Origin: Sporobacter termitidis DSM 10068
Lineage (GTDB): Bacteria > Bacillota > Clostridia > Oscillospirales > Oscillospiraceae
Direction: 5' to 3'
NCBI RefSeq assembly: GCF_900130065.1
Contig: NZ_FQXV01000007.1
Span: 62,001 to 126,000, forward strand
DNA: 64,000 bases
The notes under the pieces are model-generated. The model saw nothing but the letters and a program-made list of their open reading frames with translations, was not told the DNA's origin and did no database searches. Positions 24,507-34,077 of this stretch are shown here, piece after piece. Each line of letters begins with the position of its first letter. Within the stretch, counting starts at the first letter, position 1. A program made the translations under genes and the position numbers.

Positions 24507-25490
24507 TCAAAACGAAAATAAACCGCGCTTTTTCCTGGGCAGGACGCGTTTGACCGCGTCGACGATTTCCGCGGCCGTGAGGCCGTACTCATTTTTCAGG
24601 TATTCCTCCGTACCGACCTGGCCGAACCGGTCCTTGACGCCCACCATCTCCACAGGCACCGGGCTGGTCCTGACGACCGCCTCGGAGACGGCCGAGCCGA
24701 GTCCGCCGACGACGTTGTGGTTTTCGGCGGTGACGATCGCCCTGGTCTCCCTGGCGCATTTTTCCACCAGCTCCTGGTCGATGGGCTTCCAGGTGAACAT
24801 GTCGACGACGCGGGCTGATATCCTGTCGTTTTTCAGCGACTGGGCCGCCTTCAGAGCCTCGGAGACCATGATGCCGCTGGCGATGATCGTCACGTCCTTG
24901 CCCTCCAGCAGCACGTTGCCCTTGCCGATCTCAAACGACGAGCCCGCCTCATAGACGGCGGTGGCGTTTTTCCGCGCCATGCGCAGGTAGTGGACGCCGT
25001 AAATATCCGCCACCTGACGGACGATATCCTGCACCATAACGGGGTCGGTGAGCTCGATCAGCGTGATTTCCGGGATGGAACGCATGACGCCCATGTCCTC
25101 GAACGGCATGTGCGTGCCGCCGTTGTAGGCCGCCGTGACGCCCGGGTCGGACCCGAGAATCTTGACGTTGAGCTTGGCGTAGGCCGCGGAGATCATGACC
25201 TGATCGCACGTTTTCCGGGTGGCAAAGCAGCCGAAGCTGTGGGCAAACGGTATCTTCCCGACGACGGAGAGACCGGCGGCGATGCCGATCATATTGGCCT
25301 CGGCAATGCCGACGTTTATGGCCCTGTCCGGATACGCGCTGAAAAATGGCTTCATGCCGGAGGAGCTGACAAGGTCGGCGTCCAGCGCCACGATGTCGTC
25401 ATTCTCAGCGGCGAGGTCCATCAGCGCCTTGCAATAGGTGTCGCGCATCAGCGTGGGACTTTTTACAAATGTATCGCAAACCTTAAACAT
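24507..25490 (-). CDS. Transketolase, C-terminal subunit
   Basis: A 327-residue protein with the pyrimidine-binding and C-terminal domains of transketolase (SAYPDRAINVGIAEANMIGIAAGL near 50; FATRKTCDQVMISAAYAKLNVK near 95). It pairs with the N-terminal subunit encoded directly upstream to make a thiamine-diphosphate enzyme of the non-oxidative pentose phosphate pathway. The split form is usual in Clostridia and archaea. Its start overlaps the end of the N-terminal subunit gene by 8 bases and has AGGAGGGAGAGG upstream, so translation is coupled. Confidence 0.94.
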   Translation of the reverse strand: MFKVCDTFVKSPTLMRDTYCKALMDLAAENDDIVALDADLVSSSGMKPFFSAYPDRAINVGIAEANMIGIAAGLSVVGKIPFAHSFGCFATRKTCDQVMISAAYAKLNVKILGSDPGVTAAYNGGTHMPFEDMGVMRSIPEITLIELTDPVMVQDIVRQVADIYGVHYLRMARKNATAVYEAGSSFEIGKGNVLLEGKDVTIIASGIMVSEALKAAQSLKNDRISARVVDMFTWKPIDQELVEKCARETRAIVTAENHNVVGGLGSAVSEAVVRTSPVPVEMVGVKDRFGQVGTEEYLKNEYGLTAAEIVDAVKRVLPRKKRGLFSF

Positions 25491-26490
25491 TGTCCTCTCC
25501 CTCCTCTGCCGGCGCCTCGTCCTCTTCCGCTTTTTCCGCGGGTTCTTCCTGCTTCTCCGGGGGCTGCTCCTCAGGCGGCTCCGCCGCCTTTTTGACAGCT
25601 TCCTCCGCCGCTGCCGCCGCTCTCCGGGCGGCCTCCTCCGCGGCGGCGGCCGCGCGGGCCTCCTCCAGCTTTTCGGCGGTCTTCTTTACCGCCTCGTCCA
25701 TCTGATCCTTTGTGAAGCTCATGTGGTGGTTGCCCTCCACGCCGGCGGCAAACGTCCCGTAGCCCTTGATGGTATCGAGGACGATCATCGACGGGGCGCC
25801 CTCATGCTCCTTGGCGGCGGCGACGGCGTCGAGAATCGCGCCCACGTCGTGGCCGTCCACCTTCTGCACAAACCAGCCGAAGGCGCGGAACTTGTCGGCC
25901 AGGTCCCCCACGTCCAGGATATCCTTTGTAAAACCGTCAAGCTGCTGTTTGTTCCAGTCCACAAAGGCGATGAGATTGCTGAGCTTGTGGGCGGCGGCGA
26001 ACATCGCGCCCTCCCAGACCTGGCCCTCGTTGCACTCCCCGTCGCCGATGATGAGATAGGTGATGCTGTCGGACTTGTTCATGCGGTTGCCCAGCGCGAT
26101 GCCGATGGCCGCCGATATCCCCTGCCCCAGCGAGCCTGTCGTCATATCCACGCCGGGCGTCTTATTGCGGTCGCAATGGCTGGGAAGGTGTCCCCCGCCC
26201 TGATTGAGCTCCGAGAGCATCTCCTTCGGGAAAAATCCCCGGAGCGACAGCGTGGCATAAAGCGCCGGTCCGGCGTGTCCCTTGGACAGGACGAGCCTGT
26301 CCCGCTCTTCCCACTTTGGATTGCCGGGGTCGCAGCGCAATTCGCCGCCATATAATACCGCCAGCGTCTCCACGATCGACATCGACCCGCCGATGTGCCC
26401 CGACCCGAAGCCTTCCAGCTCCTGGAGAGTCACCAGCCGGATGCCTTCCGCGATGACGCGCAGCTCCTTGGCACTTTTTCGATTCTCCAT
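25483..26490 (-). CDS. Transketolase, N-terminal (TPP-binding) subunit with Ala/Glu-rich tail
   Basis: A 335-residue subunit carrying the thiamine-diphosphate-binding domain: SGHIGGSMSIVE near residue 32, TGSLGQGISAAIGIALG near 115, and the GDGECNEGQVWE motif near 145. Residues about 273-335 form an extra low-complexity tail rich in Ala, Glu and Pro (runs such as EAARRAAAAAEEAVKKAAE), which is not part of the family. The start is ATG at 26490 behind AGGAGG. It lies 14 bases downstream of the LTA-synthase-like gene, so it is probably in one operon with it and glyS. Confidence 0.93.
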   Translation of the reverse strand: MENRKSAKELRVIAEGIRLVTLQELEGFGSGHIGGSMSIVETLAVLYGGELRCDPGNPKWEERDRLVLSKGHAGPALYATLSLRGFFPKEMLSELNQGGGHLPSHCDRNKTPGVDMTTGSLGQGISAAIGIALGNRMNKSDSITYLIIGDGECNEGQVWEGAMFAAAHKLSNLIAFVDWNKQQLDGFTKDILDVGDLADKFRAFGWFVQKVDGHDVGAILDAVAAAKEHEGAPSMIVLDTIKGYGTFAAGVEGNHHMSFTKDQMDEAVKKTAEKLEEARAAAAAEEAARRAAAAAEEAVKKAAEPPEEQPPEKQEEPAEKAEEDEAPAEEGEDNV

Positions 26491-26504
26491 GTTACACCTC
26501 CTGT

Positions 26505-28313
26505 TTATTTGAGCGCAGTCTGCCAATAGTATTCGATTTTCTTAAAGTTCTTATAGACCTCGTCGGCCTCAGGCGAGAGGCTCTTCGTCAGAACGCCGTT
26601 TTCCGAAAAGCAGGCGGTGGCGTTGCTGATGATATCCGTATAATTGCGGAGCGCGTCGGCGGCCTTCATATACGCGCTGCCGCCCCACGCGCACAGGTCA
26701 AAGACCTTGTTCATAAGGAAGCAGGGCGAGAAATCGCCGCCGTCGCCGGTAAAATCGTTTCCCAGCGCCTCCATGGCCGCGTCGTTGGCCCAGATGACGT
26801 AGGGCGTGGTATAGAAATTGAAGAAGCCCTCCTCGGTGGACACGTCGATGTTGGCGCCCAGCTCCTTGTAGACGCTGTTGTCGTTGCCGAGCCAGGGCTT
26901 ATGGTCCCCGAAAAAGACGACGACGACCGGTGTGTCCAGCTCTCGAAAATGCTCTATGAAATCGGCCAGTCGGCGCGTCGTGTCGTCAATGCCGGCCAGA
27001 TAATTGTTGAGGATGTTGTACGACGCGTCCGACAGCCCGCCCTGCATTATGTAGGCGGTGTCCCCCGTCGTCTCGGCGTCGTAAGGCCCGTGGTTCTGAT
27101 AGGAAAGGTTATAGCTGAAATACGGGGCGCTCTGGTCGCGCGCGTCGAAAAGCTGCTCGACCTTCGGGAAGAAGTACTCGTCCCATCGGCTGGCGTCCTG
27201 GAAATCCTCCAGAAAATAATAGCGGTCAAAACCCAGGTTCGGGTTGACGATGTTCCTGTCGTAATACCAGTCGTCGCCGGCGTGAAAGCCCTCCGTCACA
27301 TAGCCCTGGCTGTTCAGGTAGCGGACATAGGAGTTCGTCGGCTGCTGGAAATCTCCCAGCCAGGTAAAGCCGCTGAGAAAGGACCGCTCCGTATCGACCG
27401 TGCCGCCGGCAAAGACATTGTCCACAAGATATCCGTGTATGGATTCACTTTCGATGGCGCGCAGCGGGCCGTAAACATCTTCGGAAAACTCGATCTCGTC
27501 AAACTGGGACAGGTCGGCGTACGACTCCAGCATGACGCTGACGATATTGACCTTCTTGTCCTCCGGGATCGCGTCGTCGCCGTAAGCGGACAGCGCCGCC
27601 GCCGCTTCCGCGGCGTTATACCCTCTTGGGGGCCCGGCGGCGGGGTCGTGGATACTGTAGATGAAGGGATAAACAAATCCCTTGCTGATGGAAATTTCGG
27701 CGTTCGACCAGACGTTGATGTCATAGCTGCCCTTGACCGCCGTATTGATCTTCGTGCTGGTATAGAGCGTGAAATACAGGGCGGCCGACACGAGCAGGAC
27801 GGCCCCGGCCCCGATCAGGCGCGGGCGGGCGCGCATCCTGCGCCGCAGGAGGAACGCCGAAAAAACAGTCCCCACCAGGATATACGCGCCGGCCAGGTAG
27901 ATCTTCCAGTTGAAGATCAGGGAATATCCGGCGATCACCTTGCCGACCTCGTCGGCCAGCTTGAAATCCGACGGGATGAACGGCTCGCTGCGCACCTGAA
28001 TTTTGAAAAAATCGATCGCCGACAAAAGCAGTACAAGCAGCGACGACGCGAAAAAGCCGATCCAGACGCGGCCGGTCAGATAATACCCCAGCAGCAGCAG
28101 GAGTACCGGCGGCAGCAGATTTAAAAGCAGAAGCAGCGGCGAGCTGAAGTAGTCGAAAAACATCGGCAGGCCGAAATACGACGCCCCCAGCATCATTGAG
28201 ATCAGCCCCGTGCCGATCCCCAGCAGCGCGAGGAAGACGTACGTTACAACGCGCTTCCGGCCAAAGGACCGCACGATTTCCCAGAGATCAGACTGTCCCG
28301 CCGGTCGCTTCAA
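26505..28313 (-). CDS. LTA synthase family sulfatase (membrane phosphoglycerol transferase-like)
   Basis: A 602-residue protein. Residues 1-200 hold five membrane helices, followed by an extracytoplasmic alkaline-phosphatase/sulfatase domain (about 245-570). Metal and catalytic residues resembling LtaS are visible: Glu in VMLESYADL, Thr in [10 protein letters not shown] and Asp-His in [10 protein letters not shown]. Family members polymerise glycerol-phosphate onto lipid anchors (lipoteichoic acid) or modify other surface polymers. The start is TTG at 28313, overlapping the glyS stop (TTGA), with GAGGAG upstream; translational coupling is likely. The N-terminal start is moderately certain. 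Confidence 0.87.
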   Translation of the reverse strand: MKRPAGQSDLWEIVRSFGRKRVVTYVFLALLGIGTGLISMMLGASYFGLPMFFDYFSSPLLLLLNLLPPVLLLLLGYYLTGRVWIGFFASSLLVLLLSAIDFFKIQVRSEPFIPSDFKLADEVGKVIAGYSLIFNWKIYLAGAYILVGTVFSAFLLRRRMRARPRLIGAGAVLLVSAALYFTLYTSTKINTAVKGSYDINVWSNAEISISKGFVYPFIYSIHDPAAGPPRGYNAAEAAAALSAYGDDAIPEDKKVNIVSVMLESYADLSQFDEIEFSEDVYGPLRAIESESIHGYLVDNVFAGGTVDTERSFLSGFTWLGDFQQPTNSYVRYLNSQGYVTEGFHAGDDWYYDRNIVNPNLGFDRYYFLEDFQDASRWDEYFFPKVEQLFDARDQSAPYFSYNLSYQNHGPYDAETTGDTAYIMQGGLSDASYNILNNYLAGIDDTTRRLADFIEHFRELDTPVVVVFFGDHKPWLGNDNSVYKELGANIDVSTEEGFFNFYTTPYVIWANDAAMEALGNDFTGDGGDFSPCFLMNKVFDLCAWGGSAYMKAADALRNYTDIISNATACFSENGVLTKSLSPEADEVYKNFKKIEYYWQTALK

Positions 28314-29713
28314 AACGCCATTTTCTCCTCAAGATAAGGAACAAGCTCGCCGATTTTGACGCGCTCCTGCGTCATGGTGTCCCTGTCGCGGACCGTCACG
28401 CAGCCATCCTCCACGGAATCGAAGTCAAACGTCAGGCAGTACGGCGTGCCGATTTCGTCCTGGCGCCTGTAGCGCTTGCCGATGGAGCCGGCGTCGTCGA
28501 AATCGACCATGAAGTGCTTCTGGAGCTGGTGATAAACGGCTTCCGCCTGCTCGGAGAGCTTCTTTGACAGCGGCAGGACGGCGCATTTGATGGGCGCCAG
28601 CGCCGGTGCTAGGCGCAGCACCACGCGCGTGTCGTTCTTCTCGGCGTCCACGATCTCCTCGTCATAGGCGTCGATGAGGAACGCCAGCAAAACGCGGTCG
28701 GCGCCCAGAGAGGGCTCGATAACATAGGGGATATACTTCTCGTTCGTCTCGGGGTCGAAATATTCCATGCTCTCGCCGGACGTGGTCTGGTGGGCCTTGA
28801 GGTCGTAGTCCGTGCGGTCCGCCACGCCCCAGAGCTCGCCCCAACCGAACGGGAACAGGAACTCGAAGTCGGTCGTCGCGTTGGAATAATGGGAGAGCTC
28901 TTCCTTTTCATGGTCGCGCAGGCGCAGGCTTTCTTCCTTCAGGCCGAGCTTTAACAGCCAGTCGTGGCAGTAGGCGCGCCAGTAATTGAACCACTCGAGG
29001 TCTGTTCCGGGCTTGCAGAAGAACTCCAGCTCCATCTGCTCGAACTCGCGGATGCGGAAAATAAAGTTGCCGGGCGTGATCTCGTTGCGGAAGGATTTTC
29101 CCACTTGCGCAACGCCGAACGGCACCTTGCGGCGGGTGGTGCGCTGGATGTTCTTAAAGTTGACGAAGATGCCCTGGGCTGTCTCCGGCCGGAGGTAGAT
29201 CTGCGCCGCCGAGTCCTCGGTGACGCCCTGGAAGGTCTTGAACATCAGGTTGAACTTGCGGATGTCCGTAAATTCGGCCTTGCCGCAGTTGGGGCAGGTG
29301 ATGCCCTTTTCCTTGATGTAATTCACCAGCGCGTCGTTCGTCATCGCCTCGACGGCAACGCCGGTGATGTTATTGGCCGTATGCCACTCCTCCACGAGCT
29401 TGTCCGCCCGGTGGCGCGTCTTGCACGCCTTGCAGTCGATAAGCGGGTCGTTAAAGGTCGCCACGTGGCCGGAGGCCACCCAGACCTGAGGATTCATCAG
29501 AATAGCGGAGTCCAGCCCCACGTTATATGGGTTTTCCTGCACGAATTTCCGCCACCAGGCGCGCTTGATGTTGTTTTTCAGCTCAACCCCCAGCGGCCCG
29601 TAATCCCACGAGTTGGCGAGACCGCCGTAAATCTCGCTGCCCGCGTACACAAAACCGCGCCCCTTGCACAGCGCGACGAGCTTGTCCATGGTTTTTTCTG
29701 TGTTCTTCAGCAT
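28310..29713 (-). CDS. glyS: Glycyl-tRNA synthetase (dimeric type)
   Basis: A 467-residue class II synthetase of the alpha2 type, as in Bacillus. It has N-terminal [20 protein letters not shown], motif 2 around [11 protein letters not shown] and [16 protein letters not shown], and C-terminal anticodon-binding domain with a typical [19 protein letters not shown] segment. It charges tRNA-Gly. The start ATG at 29713 has GGAGG upstream. A palindrome lies at 29729-29749 directly before the ribosome site. It appears to lead an operon with the LTA-synthase-like gene and transketolase; this mix has no obvious functional logic. Confidence 0.97.
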   Translation of the reverse strand: MLKNTEKTMDKLVALCKGRGFVYAGSEIYGGLANSWDYGPLGVELKNNIKRAWWRKFVQENPYNVGLDSAILMNPQVWVASGHVATFNDPLIDCKACKTRHRADKLVEEWHTANNITGVAVEAMTNDALVNYIKEKGITCPNCGKAEFTDIRKFNLMFKTFQGVTEDSAAQIYLRPETAQGIFVNFKNIQRTTRRKVPFGVAQVGKSFRNEITPGNFIFRIREFEQMELEFFCKPGTDLEWFNYWRAYCHDWLLKLGLKEESLRLRDHEKEELSHYSNATTDFEFLFPFGWGELWGVADRTDYDLKAHQTTSGESMEYFDPETNEKYIPYVIEPSLGADRVLLAFLIDAYDEEIVDAEKNDTRVVLRLAPALAPIKCAVLPLSKKLSEQAEAVYHQLQKHFMVDFDDAGSIGKRYRRQDEIGTPYCLTFDFDSVEDGCVTVRDRDTMTQERVKIGELVPYLEEKMAF

Positions 29714-30332
29714 ATATCCTCCATTGTGGGGCGGATTCCATATCCGCCCTACGGCGTGACAGGATTGACGCTCGCCCGAATCATATTTTACATATCTTTT
29801 TAATTATATCCCAAGCAGGTCTCTTGTCAACTGTTGGCACCCCTTATTTTGAGCCTGTATCGCCCCGGTACTTGCAATTATAAAGCATATCGCGTAAAAT
29901 TAAAAAAATCTTCAAACGCAGCGGTAGCACGGCACTTCAAAGCCGCTTTCTATGGGGGCGGGGGAGAGAACGGCTCCGGGGAGTCACCTATGTGTCGCAA
30001 CCCGTAAGGGACGCCGCCCGTGTCCCCTTGCAGCGCCCCCTGGGAACCGCCGCAGGGCGGGGGCTTGCTCCCGCCGCTCTTGTGCCGTGCGGCACCGGGA
30101 GGAGTTTCCCTCCTTCAGTCGCCGGCGGGCGACAGCTCGGGATACGCCGTAGGGCGGGACGACCCGGCCCGCCGCTCTTGCTGGCGCGGGGGTGGCCTGT
30201 GGGTAAGGACCGACGGGGCGATGTGGGCATCGCCCCCTGCGACGGATTCGACGGGAAAACAGGCTTCTATTGGATCAAAAAGGGCTTCTATTTGAGATTT
30301 TGGGGCTGATATTGATTAAAAACGCCTTGTAA

Positions 30333-30449
30333 AGCCTTGAAAAGGGACTGGACTGGGACGATATTTTCCTTGATATGTTACAAAAGTATGAAGCGTTGCG
30401 TCCTCCGAAAGCGGTCAAAGCGTTGCGGTTACTGGATAATCGATTTTAG
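30333..30449 (+). pseudogene. Possible gene remnant
   Basis: A stop-bounded frame with no good start encodes GLDWDDIFLDMLQKYEALRP and then PKAVKALRLLDNRF before TAG. It has a protein-like composition, unlike the repeat DNA around it, and could be the C-terminal end of a decayed gene. Family not recognised. Confidence 0.25.
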
Positions 30450-30681
30450 AGAATCTCTATTTGTGCTATATTTATAAATATTTTTTTCTGCGCAGCCTTT
30501 TGCGTGCGGGTTCTTTAGCTTCATTATAGCACGGGTATCCCTTATTTTGCGTAATGCGATGACCCGGTGAACACCCTGCCGCGCCGCACAGGAGCGGCGG
30601 GAGCAAGCCCCCGCCCTACCCAATAAGCGAAATACCTGGCCCGTCCTTGGGCATGGGGCGCAGCCCCATCGCCGCAAAACA

Positions 30682-30726
30682 GGTCATAGGGCGAAGCCCT
30701 ATACCTTTTCTGGGCGGGTGGGCGGG
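30682..30726 (+). repeat. Intergenic element GGTCATAGGG...GGGCGGGTGGG, copy 1
   Basis: A 45-base block with AGGGC/GCCCT hairpin, then ATACCT and GGGCGGGTGGGCGGG. It matches 37928-37974 with few differences. Both copies end shortly before the ribosome site of a plus-strand gene (mnmG and the phosphoribosyltransferase). Confidence 0.75.
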
Positions 30727-30753
30727 CAAAATAATAATAAGGAGGCGCAAACG

Positions 30754-32616
30754 ATGGAATTCGACGCCGGACAATTTGATATTGCGGTCATCGGCGCGGG
30801 CCACGCGGGCATTGAAGCCGCGCTGGCGGCATCGCGCCTCGGGATGAAGACCGTTTGCTTTACGATCAATCTGGACGCTGTCGGCAACATGCCGTGCAAT
30901 CCCGCCATCGGCGGCACCGGCAAGGGCCATCTGGTGCGGGAGCTGGACGCGCTGGGCGGCGAGATGGCACGGGCCGCCGACAAAACGTGCATCCAATACA
31001 GGCTTTTAAACCGCGGCAAGGGCCCCGCCGTCCACTCCCTGCGCGCCCAGGCCGACCGCAGGGCGTACCAGCAGCTCATGAAGCACACGCTGGAAACGCA
31101 GGAAAATCTCAGCCTCCGGCAGGCGGAGATCACGGAAATCCTTGTTGAGAGCGGCGCCGTAAAGGCTGTCAAAACCCAGACCGGCGCGGTATATCATTGT
31201 AAAGCCGCCGTCATCTGCTCGGGCACGTATCTGTCGGGCCGGACGATCGTCGGCGACGTTTTAAGCGACAGCGGTCCCGACGGGATGCACGCGGCCGCGT
31301 CGCTGGGGAACAACCTCAAGGCGCTGGGGCTCGACATGCGGCGCTTCAAAACAGGCACGCCGCCGCGCATCAACGGGCGGAGCGTCGACTTTGCCAAAAT
31401 GGAGCTCCAGCCCGGCGACGAAGAGCCGGTGCCCTTTTCCTTTGAGACGGACACGCCGGTGGAAAACCGCGCGGTGTGCTATCTCACATATACAAATGAA
31501 AACACCCATGACGTCATCCGTGAAAACCTCCACCGCAGCCCACTGTACTCCGGCGTTATCGAGGGCGTCGGGCCCCGGTACTGCCCGTCCATCGAGGACA
31601 AGGTGGTGCGCTTCAAGGACAAAAAGCGGCATCAGCTGTTCATCGAGCCCATGGGGCTCGGGACGGAGGAGCTCTATGTGCAGGGCTTTTCGTCCTCGCT
31701 GCCGGAGGACGTGCAGCTCAAAATGCTGCACACCATCCCGGGACTGGAGCACGCGGAAATGATGCGCTGCGCCTACGCCATCGAATACGACTGCCTGAAC
31801 CCCCTGGAGCTGCTGCCGACGCTGGAAACGAAGAAGCTCGCCGGCCTTTACGGCGCGGGACAGTTCAACGGCACCTCGGGCTACGAGGAGGCCGCCGTGC
31901 AGGGCTTTGTGGCCGGCGTCAACGCCGCTTTGAAGCTCAAGGGCCTGCCGCCGATGCTCATCCGGCGCGACGAGGGCTATATCGGCACGCTCATCGACGA
32001 CCTGGTCACAAAAGGCACGAACGAGCCTTACCGCATCATGACGTCCCGCTCCGAGTACCGCCTGTACCACCGCCAGGACAACGCCGACATCCGGCTGTCT
32101 CATATCGGGCACCGCGCCGGGCTCGTCTCCGAGGCCCGGTATCGAAAGGTTTTGAAAAAATACGATGATGTGGCGCGGGAGATAAAGCGCCTGGAAAGCA
32201 CGTATCTCGCGCCGACGCCGGAGCTCGCCGCACTTTTGGAGGCCTGCGGCACGACGCCACCGGCCTCCGGCGTGAGCCTCGCCGCCCTCCTCCGCCGCCC
32301 GCAGCTCGATTACAAAAGCCTCGCGCCCTTCGACGCCGCCCGGCCTGCCCTTGACCCGGCGGTGGCCGAGCAGGCGGAGATCTCCATCAAATACGACGGG
32401 TATATCAAACGCCAGACGCGCCAGGTGGAGGACCTCCGGCGCATGGAGGACGTCCGGCTGCCGGAGGATATCGACTACGGCGCCCTGCAGGGGCTCCGGC
32501 TGGAAGCCCGGCAGAAGCTGGGTCAGGTCCGCCCCCTGAATCTCGGCCAGGCCTCCCGCATCTCCGGCGTCTCCCCCGCCGACATCGCCGCCCTGTTGAT
32601 CCATCTCGGGCGATAA
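30754..32616 (+). CDS. mnmG: tRNA uridine-5-carboxymethylaminomethyl modification enzyme MnmG
   Basis: A 620-residue FAD protein, normal for MnmG/GidA. The N-terminal dinucleotide motif is [21 protein letters not shown]. Family signatures are [15 protein letters not shown] near residue 49 and [16 protein letters not shown] near 370. The C-terminal helical domain mediates MnmE contact. The start ATG at 30754 follows AAGGAGG by eight bases. Its partner mnmE is 6.5 kb away on the opposite strand; the usual mnmE-mnmG adjacency is lost. Confidence 0.97.
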   Translation: MEFDAGQFDIAVIGAGHAGIEAALAASRLGMKTVCFTINLDAVGNMPCNPAIGGTGKGHLVRELDALGGEMARAADKTCIQYRLLNRGKGPAVHSLRAQADRRAYQQLMKHTLETQENLSLRQAEITEILVESGAVKAVKTQTGAVYHCKAAVICSGTYLSGRTIVGDVLSDSGPDGMHAAASLGNNLKALGLDMRRFKTGTPPRINGRSVDFAKMELQPGDEEPVPFSFETDTPVENRAVCYLTYTNENTHDVIRENLHRSPLYSGVIEGVGPRYCPSIEDKVVRFKDKKRHQLFIEPMGLGTEELYVQGFSSSLPEDVQLKMLHTIPGLEHAEMMRCAYAIEYDCLNPLELLPTLETKKLAGLYGAGQFNGTSGYEEAAVQGFVAGVNAALKLKGLPPMLIRRDEGYIGTLIDDLVTKGTNEPYRIMTSRSEYRLYHRQDNADIRLSHIGHRAGLVSEARYRKVLKKYDDVAREIKRLESTYLAPTPELAALLEACGTTPPASGVSLAALLRRPQLDYKSLAPFDAARPALDPAVAEQAEISIKYDGYIKRQTRQVEDLRRMEDVRLPEDIDYGALQGLRLEARQKLGQVRPLNLGQASRISGVSPADIAALLIHLGR

Positions 32617-32648
32617 CCTTGTCTCTGATTCAAAGAGCGTTAATATCG

Positions 32649-32722
32649 TAGGGACCGATGCCCACATCGGCCCGTCGGGGTATGCAGGCTCAGCGGGGCG
32701 ATGTGGGCATCGCCCCCTACGA
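32649..32722. repeat. GGGGC-type palindromes after mnmG
   Basis: Two related inverted words, CCGATGCCCACATCGG and GGGGCGATGTGGGCATCGCCCC, occur within 75 bases. The inner words GATGTGGGCATC are shared and inverted. Members of the dispersed palindrome family of the right half of the window. Confidence 0.7.
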
Positions 32723-32775
32723 GGACGGCGGCACCTGAAGTTTCATCAGTTACAATATAGTAAAGGACGTGTATC

Positions 32776-33411
32776 ATGGATTATTCCGTTTACCTTTTCG
32801 ATTTTGACTACACGCTGGCAAATTCCGAGCGCGGGATTGTGGCGTGTTACCGGCATGTCCTGGACAAGCACGGCTATACGGGCGTCTCGGATTACGATAT
32901 CTGCCGGACGATTGGGCACACCCTCGTCGATTCCTTTGAGATGCTGTGCGGAGAAAAGGACAGGGCAAAGCTGGAGCTGTACCGGTCGGAATACGGGAAA
33001 AAGGCCGACGAGATCATGGTGGACAACACGTTTTTATATCCCCAGGCTGTGCCGGCGCTGGAGGCGCTGAAGGCGCGGGGCCGCACAAACGGCATCATCT
33101 CCACAAAGCTGCGTTCCCGCATCATGGGCACGCTGGAACGGTATAATATTGTGCCCCTGGTGGATATAATCATCGGCGGAGAGGACGTGACGTCGCCGAA
33201 GCCGGACCCGGAGGGCGTCCTTGCCGCCATGGCGCGCCTCGGCGCCGATAAAAGCGGCGTTTTGTATATCGGAGACAGCCTTGTTGACGCCGGGACCGCG
33301 AAAAACGCCGGCGTCGATTTCGCCGCTGTTTTGACCGGCACGACCACGGCGCGGGAGTTTGACGGCTTTCCGTGCGTCAGGCTCATGAAGGACCTGGGCG
33401 AGCTGATTTAA
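32776..33411 (+). CDS. HAD-superfamily phosphatase (phosphoglycolate phosphatase-like)
   Basis: A 211-residue HAD hydrolase. Motif I is LFDFDYTLA (nucleophile Asp9, acid Asp11), motif II is the Ser/Thr in GIISTK, motif III is Lys in SPKPDPEG, and motif IV is YIGDSLVD. The inserted helical cap (about residues 18-85) makes it subfamily I, as in phosphoglycolate phosphatases and beta-phosphoglucomutases. The exact substrate is unknown. The start ATG has AAAGGA upstream. It lies between mnmG and rpsO and has no clear operon partner. Confidence 0.88.
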   Translation: MDYSVYLFDFDYTLANSERGIVACYRHVLDKHGYTGVSDYDICRTIGHTLVDSFEMLCGEKDRAKLELYRSEYGKKADEIMVDNTFLYPQAVPALEALKARGRTNGIISTKLRSRIMGTLERYNIVPLVDIIIGGEDVTSPKPDPEGVLAAMARLGADKSGVLYIGDSLVDAGTAKNAGVDFAAVLTGTTTAREFDGFPCVRLMKDLGELI

Positions 33412-33458
33412 GGCCCGGCGCGGTCAGGTATCGCGGCGCGGCCAAAACAAAAATCATC

Positions 33459-33487
33459 TTTACAACAATTTGCTTCTATGTTAGAAT
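33459..33487 (+). promoter_or_regulatory. Sigma-A-type promoter of rpsO
   Basis: TTTACA, 17 bases, TAGAAT. It leaves a leader of about 100 nt before rpsO that contains a CCGGG/CCGGG-rich foldable stretch (33517-33570). S15 often autoregulates through its leader; that is only a possibility here. Confidence 0.6.
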
Positions 33488-33596
33488 ACACTAGTTTTAA
33501 CCCCGTCTCTTAGTTCCGGGAAAAAGCCGGGCAAATTCCGGTGCCTTTCCGCCCGATACTCAGACTCCGGGGAACATCAAAGAAAGGACTTTTGAT

Positions 33597-33863
33597 ATGA
33601 TCACCAAGGACCAGAAAACAGCCGTCATCGAATCAAACCGCACCCATGGGACCGACACCGGCTCCCCGGAGGTTCAGATCGCCATCCTCACCGAGCGCAT
33701 CGCGCAGCTGACAGAGCATCTGAAGGTTCACGCCAAGGACAAACACAGCATGCTTGGGATGTATAAGATGATCGGCAAGCGCCGCAACCTGCTGGACTAC
33801 CTCATGAAAAAGGACGTCGAGCGTTACAGGGCCTGCATCGCAAAGCTCGGCATCAGAAAGTAA
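33597..33863 (+). CDS. rpsO: 30S ribosomal protein S15
   Basis: 88 residues, the normal length. Conserved segments are [34 protein letters not shown] and the C-terminal [18 protein letters not shown]. It binds the central domain of 16S rRNA. The start ATG at 33597 has AAAGGA upstream. It is followed by a terminator and then pnp, the common rpsO-pnp gene order. Confidence 0.98.
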   Translation: MITKDQKTAVIESNRTHGTDTGSPEVQIAILTERIAQLTEHLKVHAKDKHSMLGMYKMIGKRRNLLDYLMKKDVERYRACIAKLGIRK

Positions 33864-33875
33864 GCACGGCCGTAT

Positions 33876-33910
33876 CAGGGCTGGTCTGAACGTATCAGAT
33901 CGGCCCTGTT
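33876..33910 (+). terminator. Hairpin after rpsO
   Basis: CAGGGC/GCCCTG outer stem with inner TCTGA/TCAGA helix; the tail is weakly T-rich. It may reduce rpsO transcription into pnp or mark an RNA-processing site between the two genes. Confidence 0.5.
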
Positions 33911-34077
33911 ATGACATACTAAGTATATTACTGCGCTTTTTTTCCGGCGCTGTAACATAATAGAAAAAAACAAGGAGCAGGCAATCCCATAGCAGTTGAA
34001 AATGCATCCGAGCGCGCTTTCGGATTTGTTTTCAAGTGCTAGGAGATTGATGCTCCGGATATTGAAAGGAGCATTCC

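Larger units (their letters stand above)
29714..30753. other. Long non-coding, palindrome-rich intergenic region
   Basis: About one kilobase between divergent glyS and mnmG without a convincing gene. It holds GGGGC-type hairpins (29729-29749 and 30215-30236), other GC-rich inverted words such as CGGGGGCTTGCTCCCG, a possible gene remnant (30333-30449) and an intergenic block shared with 37.9 kb (30682-30726). Open frames here are products of GC-rich repeats. No rRNA, tRNA or known RNA is recognised. Confidence 0.6.

Noticed and set aside
29952-30309. Overlapping short open frames in the gap before mnmG
   Set aside because: They are made of GC-rich palindromic words, have arginine/proline-rich translations and no ribosome sites.
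31261-32667. 468-codon minus frame opposite mnmG, and similar frames opposite pnp, ppdK and alaS
   Set aside because: Antisense shadows; no start signals and no recognisable protein families.
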